In this document: piece after piece, positions 9,400-17,858 of the stretch | Numbering within the stretch: the stretch's first letter is position 1 | Layout: each line of letters starts with the position of its first letter | Origin: Salinimicrobium xinjiangense DSM 19287 | GTDB lineage: Bacteria; Bacteroidota; Bacteroidia; Flavobacteriales; Flavobacteriaceae | Direction of reading: 5' to 3' | DNA length: 64,000 nt | Assembly: GCF_000423585.1 (NCBI RefSeq) | Contig: NZ_AUIG01000024.1 | Coordinates: 20,053-84,052 of the forward strand | Translations under genes and position numbers: made by a program | The notes under the pieces: generated by a model | The model's input: the letters and a program-made list of their open reading frames with translations, nothing else | What the model was told of the DNA's origin: nothing | Database searches by the model: none

Positions 9400-10143
9400 C
9401 TATTTTACGCTGGCTCTTAAGTACTCCCTGTTCATACGGGCAATGTTCTCAAGAGAGATCCCTTTAGGGCATTCTATCTCACATGCACCTGTGTTAGTAC
9501 AGTTCCCGAAACCTTCCTTATCCATTTGTTCAACCATTGCAAGTACTCTGCGATCGGCCTCCACTTCTCCTTGCGGTAATAAAGCCATCTGACTCACCTT
9601 AGCTGAAGTGAATAACATTGCGCTGGCATTCTTACAGGCTGCAACACAGGCCCCACATCCAATACAGGTAGCTGCGTAAAAAGCTGCGTCTGCTTTGTCT
9701 TTTGGAATCGGAATTGAATTTGCATCCTGAGTATTTCCGGAAGTGTTTACAGAAATATATCCTCCTGCCTGCTGAATTCTTTCAAATGAAGAGCGGTCAA
9801 CTACAAGATCCTTGATCACCGGAAACGCTTTTGCACGGAATGGTTCAATAGTAATGGTATCTCCATCCTTAAACATCCTCATGTGAAGCTGACAGGTGGT
9901 AATTCCCCTGTCAGGTCCATGTGGTTCTCCGTTGATCTGTAAGCTACAGGTCCCGCAGATACCTTCACGGCAGTCATGATCAAATACTACAGGCTCTTCT
10001 CCCTTATCTATCAATTCCTGGTTAAGAACATCAAGCATCTCGAGAAAAGACATATCGGGTTCCACCCCTCCCAACTGGTAGGTTTGAATTCCTCCTTTTG
10101 AAGCGGCATCCTTTTGACGCCATATTTTTAGTGTAAGATTCAT
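9400..10143 (-). CDS. sdhB: Succinate dehydrogenase / fumarate reductase iron-sulfur subunit
   Basis: The electron-transfer subunit of complex II. Cysteine clusters for three Fe-S centres are visible: the [2Fe-2S] set in CREGICGTC with a later TTC, then [11 protein letters not shown], then [15 protein letters not shown] chose the ATG at 10143 ([12 protein letters not shown]); a longer frame to 10200 would translate the low-complexity repeat upstream and has no family support. The gene is last in sdhC-sdhA-sdhB and is followed by a terminator. The 80-bp gap to sdhA holds short tandem repeats. Confidence 0.96.
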   Translation of the reverse strand: MNLTLKIWRQKDAASKGGIQTYQLGGVEPDMSFLEMLDVLNQELIDKGEEPVVFDHDCREGICGTCSLQINGEPHGPDRGITTCQLHMRMFKDGDTITIEPFRAKAFPVIKDLVVDRSSFERIQQAGGYISVNTSGNTQDANSIPIPKDKADAAFYAATCIGCGACVAACKNASAMLFTSAKVSQMALLPQGEVEADRRVLAMVEQMDKEGFGNCTNTGACEIECPKGISLENIARMNREYLRASVK

Positions 10144-10151
10144 CTTTTTAT

Positions 10152-10211
10152 AGTATTGAGTATTGAGTACTGAGTATTGAGTACGAGAAAAAGATCTCAC
10201 TTCTCAATACT
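10152..10211. repeat. Short tandem AGTATTGA-type repeats between sdhA and sdhB
   Basis: Four or five imperfect copies of a unit close to agtattg occupy 10152-10184. An inverted echo (ctcaatact, 10203-10211) follows, so a small stem is possible inside the operon transcript. Related low-complexity runs occur in other gaps of this window. Confidence 0.7.
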
Positions 10212-10223
10212 AACATCTCATAT

Positions 10224-12227
10224 CTATTTATAGCTTCTCGTTTTAACTTCAATATTTTCGTAAACCAGGTCTTCCTTATGCAACACTGCATCTGCAGGTT
10301 CGCCGGTGTATTCCCAGGCGGCTACATACATAAAGTTCTCGTCGTCACGAAGGGCTTCCCCTTCTTCAGTTTGATGTTCTTCTCTGAAATGTCCTCCACA
10401 GGATTCTTCCCGGTGAAGAGCATCCTTAGCGAACAATTCTCCAAGTTCAAGAAAATCTGCTACACGACCTGCCTTTTCAAGTTCGGGATTCATTCCATCA
10501 ATAATTCCCGGAACACGAACATCTTTCCAGAATTCTTCTCTCAAAGCTTTAATTTCTGAAATAGCTTCCTTCAATCCAGTTGCGTTTCTTGACATTCCTA
10601 CTTTATCCCACATGATCTTTCCTAGACGCTTGTGGAAGTAGTCTACAGACTTGGTGCCTTTTGTGTTGATAAAACGCTCCATTTGTCCACGGATGTTCTT
10701 TTCGGCCTCCTCGAATTCGGGAAGATCTGTTGAAATTGGTCCGGTTCTAATGTCGTTTGCCAAATAATCTCCCATAGTATATGGAAGTACAAAATATCCA
10801 TCGGCCAGTCCCTGCATCAAAGCTGAAGCTCCCAACCGGTTCGCTCCGTGATCTGAGAAGTTGGCCTCCCCGGCAGCATAAAGGCCGGGTACGGTTGTCT
10901 GAAGATTATAATCTACCCAAAGACCTCCCATGGTATAATGAACTGCGGGATAGATCTTCATTGGAGTCTTGTAAGGATTTTCATCCACGATCTTCTCATA
11001 CATCTGGAAAAGGTTTCCATATTTAGCCTCTACAACGGCTACTCCAAGTTCTCTTATTTGCTCTTCGGAAGCATTTTCTATTTTTTGTGTGGAAACGGCT
11101 TCCCTTCCGTAGCGCATAAATGCGTCGCTAAAGTCAAGATATACAGCCTCTCCCGTTTTATTTACTCCGAAACCGGCATCACAACGTTCCTTGGCAGCTC
11201 TTGAAGCCACGTCACGTGGCACCAGGTTACCAAAAGCCGGATAACGTCTTTCTAGATAATAATCTCTGTCTTCTTCAGCCAGTTCGGTTGGTTTCAGTCT
11301 ACCTTCACGGATTGCCTTGGCATCCTCCAGTTTCTTCGGAACCCAGATACGTCCGTCATTCCGCAGGGATTCTGACATAAGCGTTAACTTGGACTGATGC
11401 TCTCCTGAAACCGGAATACAAGTCGGGTGAATTTGTGTGAAGCAGGGATTAGCGAAAAATGCTCCTTTCTTGTGCACTTTCCAGGCTGCAGTCACATTAC
11501 TTCCCATTGCATTGGTAGAAAGGAAAAAAACATTCCCATATCCACCCGAAGCTATAACTACAGCATGAGCACTGTGCCTTTCGATCTCACCGGTAACAAG
11601 GTTACGGGCAATGATACCCCTGGCCTTACCATCGACAAGTACCACGTCAAGCATTTCATGACGGGTGTAGGATTTTATTTTTCCGCGGTTGATCTGCCTG
11701 TTCATGGCAGAATAACAACCTAAGAGCAATTGCTGACCCGTCTGACCTTTAGCGTAGAAGGTCCTTGAAACGAGCACCCCTCCAAAAGAGCGGTTGTCAA
11801 GGAGTCCGCCGTATTCTCTGGCGAAAGGCACTCCCTGTGCAACACATTGATCAATGATGTTTCCGGAAACTTCTGCAAGACGGTAAACATTCGCTTCCCG
11901 GGCACGATAGTCACCTCCTTTTACTGTATCGTAAAAAAGTCGGTAATCTGAATCTCCGTCTCCCTGATAATTCTTAGCTGCGTTGATCCCACCCTGTGCG
12001 GCAATGGAGTGCGCTCTTCTCGGCGAATCCTGGTAGCAGAAAGTTTTTACGTTATATCCCAGTTCTGCCAGAGTAGCGGCAGCACTTCCACCTGCCAGTC
12101 CTGTTCCAACGATTATAACATCAATGTTTCGTTTATTGGCAGGATTGACGAGGTTGATCTCATTTTTATGGCTAACCCACTTTTCGGCCAACGGCCCCTG
12201 TGGTACTTTTGAATCTAATACTCCCAT
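10224..12227 (-). CDS. sdhA: Succinate dehydrogenase / fumarate reductase flavoprotein subunit
   Basis: The catalytic subunit, 667 residues, as in the Bacteroidota/epsilon-type enzyme that is longer than E. coli SdhA. The FAD-binding motif is [20 protein letters not shown], the covalent FAD-His lies in [15 protein letters not shown], active-site segments include [16 protein letters not shown] and [20 protein letters not shown], and the C-terminal [15 protein letters not shown] is family-typical. It oxidises succinate to fumarate, or the reverse with menaquinol, at the cytoplasmic membrane. Four bases separate it from sdhC. Confidence 0.97.
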   Translation of the reverse strand: MGVLDSKVPQGPLAEKWVSHKNEINLVNPANKRNIDVIIVGTGLAGGSAAATLAELGYNVKTFCYQDSPRRAHSIAAQGGINAAKNYQGDGDSDYRLFYDTVKGGDYRAREANVYRLAEVSGNIIDQCVAQGVPFAREYGGLLDNRSFGGVLVSRTFYAKGQTGQQLLLGCYSAMNRQINRGKIKSYTRHEMLDVVLVDGKARGIIARNLVTGEIERHSAHAVVIASGGYGNVFFLSTNAMGSNVTAAWKVHKKGAFFANPCFTQIHPTCIPVSGEHQSKLTLMSESLRNDGRIWVPKKLEDAKAIREGRLKPTELAEEDRDYYLERRYPAFGNLVPRDVASRAAKERCDAGFGVNKTGEAVYLDFSDAFMRYGREAVSTQKIENASEEQIRELGVAVVEAKYGNLFQMYEKIVDENPYKTPMKIYPAVHYTMGGLWVDYNLQTTVPGLYAAGEANFSDHGANRLGASALMQGLADGYFVLPYTMGDYLANDIRTGPISTDLPEFEEAEKNIRGQMERFINTKGTKSVDYFHKRLGKIMWDKVGMSRNATGLKEAISEIKALREEFWKDVRVPGIIDGMNPELEKAGRVADFLELGELFAKDALHREESCGGHFREEHQTEEGEALRDDENFMYVAAWEYTGEPADAVLHKEDLVYENIEVKTRSYK

Positions 12228-12230
12228 AGC

Positions 12231-12944
12231 TTAAATTTTTTCCAGTACAAAATAGATGTAAAACGGAATGATGGCAAACAATAGCGGAACAATAATAGCA
12301 AAGCCCACCCCCACCCTTCTTACGAAAGTATTGTATTTAGGATGGTTGATCCCAAGAGACTGAAAACCGCTTCCAAAGCCGTGGTACAGGTGGAAACCGA
12401 TAGCGATCATCGCGATCAGGTAAATAATTGCCCAGATAAGACCCATTTCAGCATCCTGAAAAGTTCTTATGGTTAGTGTGTAAAGATCTTTAACCGTTTC
12501 TCCGTTTGCCGTTTGATATACGGTATCGTCAAGACCTCCAAATTTCATTTGCCCCCAGAAGTTGATCAGGTGGATGATAATAAAGGCAAGGATCACCGTT
12601 CCCAAAATACCCATGTTACGTGAAGACCATTTTGAGTTGGTGGAAGGTTTGAAACTCACATATCCCTCAGGTCTCGCCTTTCTGTTATTAACGGTGAGGA
12701 TAATTCCATCAATAACATGAAAAAGTATACTTGCAAAAGTAACTATAGACAACACTCGAACAATGGGATTCGTGGTCATGAAAAGAGCATATTCATTGAA
12801 CTGGTCCCTCGCCCCCTCTCCGGCAGCCAAGAGTTGCAGGTTTCCTGCAAGATGGCCAACCAGAAATAAACATAGAAACAGGCCGGTGAAAGCCATCCAG
12901 TACTTTTTCGCAAGCGATGACTTTAATAGCGCAGATTTTGCCAT
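12231..12944 (-). CDS. sdhC: Succinate dehydrogenase cytochrome b subunit (fused C-type, five helices)
   Basis: The membrane anchor of complex II, 237 residues from the ATG at 12944 (MAKSALLKSSLAKKYW). The longer frame to 12977 would overlap the predicted promoter and is rejected. Five hydrophobic helices are visible, with histidines for two hemes (for example LFLVGHLAGNLQLL, ILFHVIDGIILTVNN, AFIIIHLINFW, IGFHLYHGFGSGFQSLG). This is the type B, diheme, menaquinone-reactive architecture with a single anchor subunit. It is the first gene of the operon. Confidence 0.95.
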   Translation of the reverse strand: MAKSALLKSSLAKKYWMAFTGLFLCLFLVGHLAGNLQLLAAGEGARDQFNEYALFMTTNPIVRVLSIVTFASILFHVIDGIILTVNNRKARPEGYVSFKPSTNSKWSSRNMGILGTVILAFIIIHLINFWGQMKFGGLDDTVYQTANGETVKDLYTLTIRTFQDAEMGLIWAIIYLIAMIAIGFHLYHGFGSGFQSLGINHPKYNTFVRRVGVGFAIIVPLLFAIIPFYIYFVLEKI

Positions 12945-12974
12945 AAAATTTATGATTGTTTTAATAAAGTGAAA

Positions 12975-13005
12975 CAAAAATACGCCCTTTCACTTCATTA
13001 GCAAA
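12975..13005 (-). promoter_or_regulatory. Bacteroidota-type promoter of the sdhCAB operon
   Basis: On the minus strand TTTG (13005-13002) is separated by 19 bases from TATTTTTG (12982-12975), an excellent match to the -33 TTTG / -7 TAnnTTTG consensus of Bacteroidota. The sdhC ATG follows about 30 bases downstream of the -7 element. The rest of the gap up to 13237 shows only AT-rich sequence and short CTTATTTAG repeats near 13015-13070. Confidence 0.75.
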
Positions 13006-13207
13006 CATTCCTTCTTATTTAGTCATTATTTAGAATAAGTATAAAGAAGACTCAAAAGGCTCTTATTTAGAAGGATGAGAAGAGATTTTCTGTCTGTTCC
13101 GGAGAAAAACGAAAACGTTTTTTTTAGTCTATCGGTAGCTTCCTCAATTTTTATTTAAACCGGCTATGCTTCCGGTCTTTTTCCAAGGCTTCTCGGGTTT
13201 AATTTTT

Positions 13208-13215
13208 TAAATTTG
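13208..13215 (+). promoter_or_regulatory. Candidate -7 element of pepP
   Basis: TAAATTTG fits TAnnTTTG and lies 22 bases before the pepP ATG. No clear -33 element is seen at the right spacing. Confidence 0.45.
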
Positions 13216-13237
13216 TGGCACACACTAAAAAATTCCC

Positions 13238-14530
13238 ATGAAATATCATCAAATAGACAGCAATCTGTTCATCAAAAACCGCAAGAATTTTACCCAGGAA
13301 ATGCAGCCTAATAGCCTGGCTGTTTTTAATTCCAATGACATTTATCCCATTGGAGCAGATAGTACAATGCCTTTCCAACAAGCCAGAGATCTTTTTTATC
13401 TAAGCGGTGTGGATCAGGATAAAAGTATTCTGGTACTTTTCCCCGATGCTCCTTCAGAAAAGCACAGAGAGATGCTTTTCCTTACTGAAACCAATGATCA
13501 TATCGCAGTTTGGGAAGGTGAAAAACTCACCAAAGAAAAAGCCCTGGAAGTATCGGGTATCAAAAATGTGTTTTGGCCAAAGGATTTCGAAAAAGTATTC
13601 TTTGAAGTTATGACCCAATGCGATACAGTTTACTTCAATACTAATGAACACTACAGGGCAAACGTGGAGACCGAAACCAGGGAAGCCAGATTCATTAAGT
13701 GGTGCAAAGAACAATTTCCGGCTCATCGCGTGGCAAAAAGTAATCCCATCCTTCAACGTCTGCGTTCAGTAAAAGATCCTATCGAACTTGATTTGATGCA
13801 GACTGCCTGTGATATTACGGAAAAAGCCTTCCGAAGAGTATTAAAATTTGTAAAGCCCGGAGTTTGGGAATATGAAATTGAAGCAGAATACTGGCATGAA
13901 ATGATAAGGAACCGCTCCAAAGGTTTCGCATACACTCCTATTATCGCAAGCGGGAACAATGCTAACGTGCTCCACTATATTGAGAACAATCAGCAGTGTA
14001 AGGAAGGGGAACTCATTTTACTGGACACCGGTGCCGAATACGCGAACTACGCCAGCGATCTTTCCCGGACAATTCCTGTTTCCGGAAAATATACAAAACG
14101 CCAGAAGGATGTTTACAACGCCGTGAACAGAGTTAAGAATGACGCCACAAAAATGCTTGTTCCCGGTGCCGATTGGGCTGAATATCACAAGGAAGTAGGA
14201 AAGCTAATGACTTCAGAATTGCTTGGCCTCGGACTTCTGGACAAAGCTGATGTACAGAATGAGGATCCGGAATGGCCGGCATACAAAAAATACTTCATGC
14301 ATGGGACTTCCCACAATATAGGATTGGATACTCATGATTACGGTTTGTTATATGAACCCATGAAGGCAAATATGGTCTTTACTGTAGAACCCGGAATTTA
14401 TCTTCCCGATGAAGGCTTTGGAATACGTCTTGAAGACGACGTGGTGATACAGGAAAAAGGAGAACCATTCAACCTTATGCGCAACATTCCTATAGAAGTT
14501 GAAGAGATCGAAGAGATCATGAACTCATAG
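13238..14530 (+). CDS. pepP: Xaa-Pro aminopeptidase (peptidase M24B)
   Basis: Removes N-terminal residues that precede proline. The 430-residue protein has the AMP-N domain (about 1-150) and a pita-bread catalytic domain. The metal ligands are visible: two Asp in ILLDTGAEYANYASDLSRT, His in FMHGTSHNIGLDTHD, Glu in FTVEPGIYLPDEG and Glu in GIRLEDDVVI. It is a cytoplasmic dimetal enzyme of general peptide turnover. The gene stands alone behind a TAAATTTG element and is followed by a block of short tandem repeats. Confidence 0.95.
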   Translation: MKYHQIDSNLFIKNRKNFTQEMQPNSLAVFNSNDIYPIGADSTMPFQQARDLFYLSGVDQDKSILVLFPDAPSEKHREMLFLTETNDHIAVWEGEKLTKEKALEVSGIKNVFWPKDFEKVFFEVMTQCDTVYFNTNEHYRANVETETREARFIKWCKEQFPAHRVAKSNPILQRLRSVKDPIELDLMQTACDITEKAFRRVLKFVKPGVWEYEIEAEYWHEMIRNRSKGFAYTPIIASGNNANVLHYIENNQQCKEGELILLDTGAEYANYASDLSRTIPVSGKYTKRQKDVYNAVNRVKNDATKMLVPGADWAEYHKEVGKLMTSELLGLGLLDKADVQNEDPEWPAYKKYFMHGTSHNIGLDTHDYGLLYEPMKANMVFTVEPGIYLPDEGFGIRLEDDVVIQEKGEPFNLMRNIPIEVEEIEEIMNS

Positions 14531-14598
14531 TTCAAGGTTTAAAGTTTAAGGTTTAAGGTTTTTTCAGCAACCCGTAACTCGTAACTCGTAACCCGCAA
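14531..14598. repeat. Short tandem repeats (GTTTAAGG and CGTAACTC types)
   Basis: Between pepP and the hydrolase gene lie two runs. Bases 14531-14560 repeat a unit like gtttaagg; bases 14570-14598 repeat cgtaactc. The 24 bases 14537-14560 are identical to 17401-17424, the left flank of the four-helix-bundle gene in the suf operon. Confidence 0.8.
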
Positions 14599-14615
14599 CA
14601 TTAAAAGACAACAAT

Positions 14616-15389
14616 ATGATTCTAAACTTCCGCGGAGCAGACATTCACTACTCAGTCGTAGGCGAAGGAGATGCGACTGTGTTGTTGCACGGATTTTTAG
14701 AGTCCTCGGAGATCTGGGAAGAATTTCTTCCGCAGTTTTCGAAATATGGCAAGGTTATCACAATCGACCTGCCGGGGCATGGCAGGTCGGGTTGTATTGA
14801 GAAGGTACACAGCATGGAACTCATGGCGGGTGCAGTTCATGAAGTGCTCAAAACCTTAGGTGTCAAAAAGGCCAATTTTATAGGTCATTCCATGGGAGGA
14901 TATGTGAGTCTCGCTTTTCTCGAAGAACATCCTGAAATGATGAAGGACCTCATGTTACTTAATTCTACTTCTCAGGCAGATTCCGAAGAGAAAAAAGAGA
15001 TCCGCGACAGATCGGTGGAACTGGTGCAGAAAAATAAACGAGCCTACATAAGTATGGCTATTAATAATCTGCTATCTCCGAATAATACTGAAAGGTTTTC
15101 TGAAGAAATTGAAGAGCTGAAAAAAAGAGCAATGAAATTTCCCACCAAAGGAATCAGCGCCGCTCTAAAAGGTATGAAAATTCGTACAAATCGGACAGAT
15201 GTGCTCAGCAGCTTTTCCGGAAATAAGATCATTGTAGCAGGAAGAGAAGATCCACTGGTCAACTTAAAAGACCTTAGCAACTTAGCAAACCGCTCCGGCT
15301 GTACTTTCATCACATTTTCAGGCGGACATCTTTCCTACATAGAAAATAAAAGAAAATTTATAGAATTGTGTATTTCATCGAAAAAATGA
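14616..15389 (+). CDS. Alpha/beta hydrolase
   Basis: A 257-residue alpha/beta-fold hydrolase. The oxyanion segment is VLLHGFLESSEIWEEF, the nucleophile Ser lies in IGHSMGGYVSLAF, the acid is probably in VAGREDPLVN, and the His in FSGGHLSYIENKRKF near the C-terminus. Length and motifs suit small-molecule esterases or MenH-like enzymes, but the substrate cannot be read from the sequence. It is monocistronic, with a repeat block upstream. Confidence 0.88.
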   Translation: MILNFRGADIHYSVVGEGDATVLLHGFLESSEIWEEFLPQFSKYGKVITIDLPGHGRSGCIEKVHSMELMAGAVHEVLKTLGVKKANFIGHSMGGYVSLAFLEEHPEMMKDLMLLNSTSQADSEEKKEIRDRSVELVQKNKRAYISMAINNLLSPNNTERFSEEIEELKKRAMKFPTKGISAALKGMKIRTNRTDVLSSFSGNKIIVAGREDPLVNLKDLSNLANRSGCTFITFSGGHLSYIENKRKFIELCISSKK

Positions 15390-15459
15390 TGTTTTTTGTC
15401 GATTAATTAAAAAAGTTTATATACTTTCAATTTTAATAACCTACAAAACTCTTGTTAAA

Positions 15460-15744
15460 ATGGAAAATAAAAAGCCCCTTTTGTTTTCTCCCGGAGCCTG
15501 GATTTGTGCAATAATTGGCCATAGGTTTGAAGTTTCACAAAACATCACTCAACACATCAGAGAGTACCGCTGCAGCTGTTGTGGAGAAGAAAGGACAGAC
15601 ACTGCCCAGGGATTTATGGAAAAACTTACCCCCAAGTTTAGAGAAACCAACGAGTTTTTATCTAATTATTACAAAAGAAGATGTTCCAGAAAGATGTTTA
15701 AAAAAGCAGAGATTTCAAACAACATCCTTTCTGAGGCTTCTTAA
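15460..15744 (+). CDS. Small zinc-ribbon-like protein of unknown function
   Basis: A 94-residue protein with an N-terminal segment holding one Cys and a His (WICAIIGHRFEVSQNITQHI) and a CxxC pair (YRCSCCGEERTD), followed by a basic C-terminal tail. The arrangement resembles small DUF1660-like proteins with a treble-clef or zinc-ribbon core, but I do not recognise a named family with confidence. It converges on thiL, overlapping its stop by 4 bp. Confidence 0.65.
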   Translation: MENKKPLLFSPGAWICAIIGHRFEVSQNITQHIREYRCSCCGEERTDTAQGFMEKLTPKFRETNEFLSNYYKRRCSRKMFKKAEISNNILSEAS

Positions 15745-16793
15745 TCTTCTTTCTTCATCGCATTCCAGCCTCTCGCTATCAGCGGAATCTTTTGATTGGC
15801 CCGGGTGATCAAATGCATACCTTCGGCTTCCTCTGTCATGTGTCCTATTACGGTAAAGTTAGGATTAGCTTTTATCTTGTCATAGTCCTGTTGATCTATA
15901 GTAAACAACAACTCATAATCTTCGCCACCACTCAAGGCAATTGTTGTGCTGTCGAGCTGAAACTCCTCACATACCGAAATTACAGAAGGATCCAGCGGAA
16001 TTTTTTCCTCAAAAAGGTTCACTCCGGTTTTCGAGTTTTTGCACAGATGAATTGTTTCTGAAGATAAACCGTCACTAATATCGATCATGGAAGTCGGCTT
16101 TAACTCCAAAGCTTTAAACAATGGTGGAATATCCTGCCGGGCTTCAGGTTTAAGCTGCCGCTCTATCAGGTAAGTATAAGGATCAAGATCTGGTTGAGAT
16201 TTAGGGTTTACTTTAAATACCTGCTTTTCCCTTTCAAGGATCTGCAATCCCATATAAGCGGCACCCAGATCCCCGGTCACAACGAGAAGATCATTAGCTT
16301 TTGCCCCGTTTCTGTAAACAATTTCTTCTTCTTTTGCCGCCCCAAGAGCGGTAATACTAAGGATCATTCCCGAAGTGGAGGAAGAAGTATCCCCTCCTAC
16401 CACGTCAACTTTATACAATTTTGCGGCAAGTTCAATACCCGCATAAAGCTCTTCCAAAGCTTCTACCGGAAACCTGTTGGAAACTGCGATAGACACAGTG
16501 ATCTGCCGGGGAGTAGCGTTCATGGCATATATATCTGAAAGATTAACCATCACCGCTTTATATCCCAGATGTTTAAGAGGCATATAGGAAAGGTCGAAAT
16601 GCACCCCTTCCACCAGCAGGTCGGTAGTTACGACCACCTTTTGATCTTTAAAATCAAGTACCGCGGCATCATCACCTATTCCTTTCAGGGTATGCTCCGG
16701 AGTAATTCTGAAGTTTGCTGTTAAATGGTCAATAAGCCCGAATTCACCATATTCTGAAAGGTCTGTCCTGCTTTCCCGACTGTTTTCAAACAT
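15741..16793 (-). CDS. thiL: Thiamine-monophosphate kinase
   Basis: Phosphorylates thiamine monophosphate to the diphosphate cofactor. The 350-residue product carries the PurM/ThiL fold signatures: GIGDDAAVL, TTDLLVEGVHFD, MVNLSDIYAMNATP, VVGGDTSSS and MIDISDGLSSE for ATP/Mg binding, and ALSGGEDYELLFT near the C-terminus. I chose the ATG at 16793 (MFENSRESRTDLSE), which suits the family N-terminus; the ATG at 16817 would lie inside the predicted promoter. No other thiamine gene is nearby. Confidence 0.95.
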   Translation of the reverse strand: MFENSRESRTDLSEYGEFGLIDHLTANFRITPEHTLKGIGDDAAVLDFKDQKVVVTTDLLVEGVHFDLSYMPLKHLGYKAVMVNLSDIYAMNATPRQITVSIAVSNRFPVEALEELYAGIELAAKLYKVDVVGGDTSSSTSGMILSITALGAAKEEEIVYRNGAKANDLLVVTGDLGAAYMGLQILEREKQVFKVNPKSQPDLDPYTYLIERQLKPEARQDIPPLFKALELKPTSMIDISDGLSSETIHLCKNSKTGVNLFEEKIPLDPSVISVCEEFQLDSTTIALSGGEDYELLFTIDQQDYDKIKANPNFTVIGHMTEEAEGMHLITRANQKIPLIARGWNAMKKED

Positions 16794-16814
16794 AATACTG
16801 TGCAATATTTTGTG

Positions 16815-16822
16815 CAAAATTA
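16815..16822 (-). promoter_or_regulatory. Candidate -7 element of thiL
   Basis: TAATTTTG on the minus strand fits TAnnTTTG and lies 21 bases before the chosen ATG. It is incompatible with the longer reading frame. The remainder of the gap to the suf promoter (16823-17026) shows no other feature. Confidence 0.5.
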
Positions 16823-17026
16823 AGGCTTATATTTTCATTTCAGGAAAGATCGGGAGAAAATACCCTTTTTAGGACATGACTTAAAACAGCATAACACTTC
16901 CGCCTGATTGCCAGTAAGTTAATCCTTAAAAGCCCGTCATTAGAAGGATCTCGAGGAATAGCTCAAACCAATGCTGTGATTCTTTTTTCTAATGAGTTTT
17001 ACCATGGTAAAACCTATTGTTTGTAT

Positions 17027-17034
17027 TATATTTG
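17027..17034 (+). promoter_or_regulatory. Candidate -7 element of the suf operon
   Basis: TATATTTG fits TAnnTTTG and lies 29 bases before the sufA ATG at 17064. The upstream ATG at 16992 would precede it, which supports the shorter start. Confidence 0.5.
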
Positions 17035-17063
17035 CACTTAATTTAGAATTAATCTTTATAAGC

Positions 17064-17393
17064 ATGATCAAGGTAAGTGAAAGCGCTAAACAGAGAATAA
17101 CTAATCTCATGCAGGAGGATGGTTATGACGCCATGCGCGACTTTGTTCGGGTAGGAGTGAAGAGCGGCGGTTGCTCGGGCTTGTCATATGAATTGAAATT
17201 CGACAAAACCCAGGGTGAAACCGATCGGCTTTTTAAAGATAATGATGTAAAAATCGTTGTAGACAAAAAAAGCGTGCTCTACCTCGCCGGAACCATACTG
17301 GAATATTCCGGAGGTCTTAATGGCAAGGGTTTTGTATTCAATAACCCAAACGCGAACAGAACCTGTGGGTGTGGAGAATCATTTTCTCTCTAG
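17064..17393 (+). CDS. sufA: A-type iron-sulfur cluster carrier (SufA/ErpA/HesB)
   Basis: A 109-residue A-type carrier that delivers Fe-S clusters to apoproteins. The three conserved cysteines are visible: one in VKSGGCSGLSYELKF and two in NRTCGCGESF at the C-terminus. I chose the ATG at 17064 (MIKVSESAKQRITNLM), because the family starts there and a TATATTTG promoter element lies upstream. It is the first gene of the suf operon. Directly after its stop a repeat-bounded four-helix-bundle gene separates it from sufB. Confidence 0.95.
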   Translation: MIKVSESAKQRITNLMQEDGYDAMRDFVRVGVKSGGCSGLSYELKFDKTQGETDRLFKDNDVKIVVDKKSVLYLAGTILEYSGGLNGKGFVFNNPNANRTCGCGESFSL

Positions 17394-17424
17394 GTTCAAA
17401 GTTTAAAGTTTAAGGTTTAAGGTT
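17394..17424 (+). repeat. Left inverted repeat of the four-helix-bundle cassette
   Basis: A GTTTAAGG-type run begins at the base after the sufA stop and ends one base before the ATG of the four-helix-bundle gene. Bases 17401-17424 can pair with 17820-17843: 21 Watson-Crick pairs, one G-U and two mismatches. Confidence 0.85.
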
Positions 17425-17425
17425 A

Positions 17426-17818
17426 ATGGGGACAGTGAAGAATTTTGAAGATCTGGAGATCTGGGCGAGCGCTCGTGGGATTTGCAATGATATCTTTCAG
17501 ATTAAACAAGAAACAGAATTAAAATCTGACTTTAAACTATACAACCAGTTAAACGGTTCTTCAGGATCTATTATGGATAATATTGCTGAAGGATTTGAAC
17601 GAAACGGGAACAGAGAATTTATTCAATTTCTGGCAATAGCGAAAGCCTCTTGTGGGGAAACGAGATCCCAATTATACAGAGCACTCGATAGGAAATACAT
17701 AAAGCAGGATGAGTTTGTTATTCTTTATGACAAATTAATCCTTTTGAGCAAGCAGATAAGCTCCTTCATTAATTATCTGCAAAAAAGTGAATTAAAAGGA
17801 ATAAAGTTTAAAGCTTAA
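17426..17818 (+). CDS. Four-helix-bundle protein (S23 / 23S rRNA intervening-sequence type)
   Basis: A 130-residue protein of the S23 family: FEDLEIWASARGICNDIF, LYNQLNGSSGSIMDNIAEGF and FIQFLAIAKASCGETRSQLY are its signature segments, and four long amphipathic helices span the chain. Family members are encoded in intervening sequences within 23S rRNA genes of some bacteria and as orphan genes. The related Avd protein assists diversity-generating retroelements. The biochemical role of orphan members is not established. It is an intruder in the suf operon, flanked at both ends by inverted AT-rich repeats. I start it at the ATG at 17426, immediately after the left repeat. Confidence 0.92.
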   Translation: MGTVKNFEDLEIWASARGICNDIFQIKQETELKSDFKLYNQLNGSSGSIMDNIAEGFERNGNREFIQFLAIAKASCGETRSQLYRALDRKYIKQDEFVILYDKLILLSKQISSFINYLQKSELKGIKFKA

Positions 17819-17819
17819 A

Positions 17820-17844
17820 AACCTTCAACTTTAAACCTTAAACC
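17820..17844 (-). repeat. Right inverted repeat of the four-helix-bundle cassette
   Basis: An inverted copy of the left repeat lies one base after the stop of the four-helix-bundle gene and 14 bases before sufB. Together the repeats bound a cassette of about 450 bp (17394-17844). Confidence 0.85.
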
Positions 17845-17858
17845 AGGAACATAAGAAG

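Noticed and set aside
9400..10200. A longer sdhB starting at 10200
   Set aside because: The extra 19 residues translate the agtattga repeats; the ATG at 10143 matches the family.
13158..13182. ACCGG/CCGGT hairpin with T-run as a terminator
   Set aside because: The stem is only 5 bp and no plus-strand gene ends upstream of it.
16992..17393. A longer sufA starting at 16992
   Set aside because: It would begin upstream of the TATATTTG promoter element and adds a hydrophobic leader that the family lacks.
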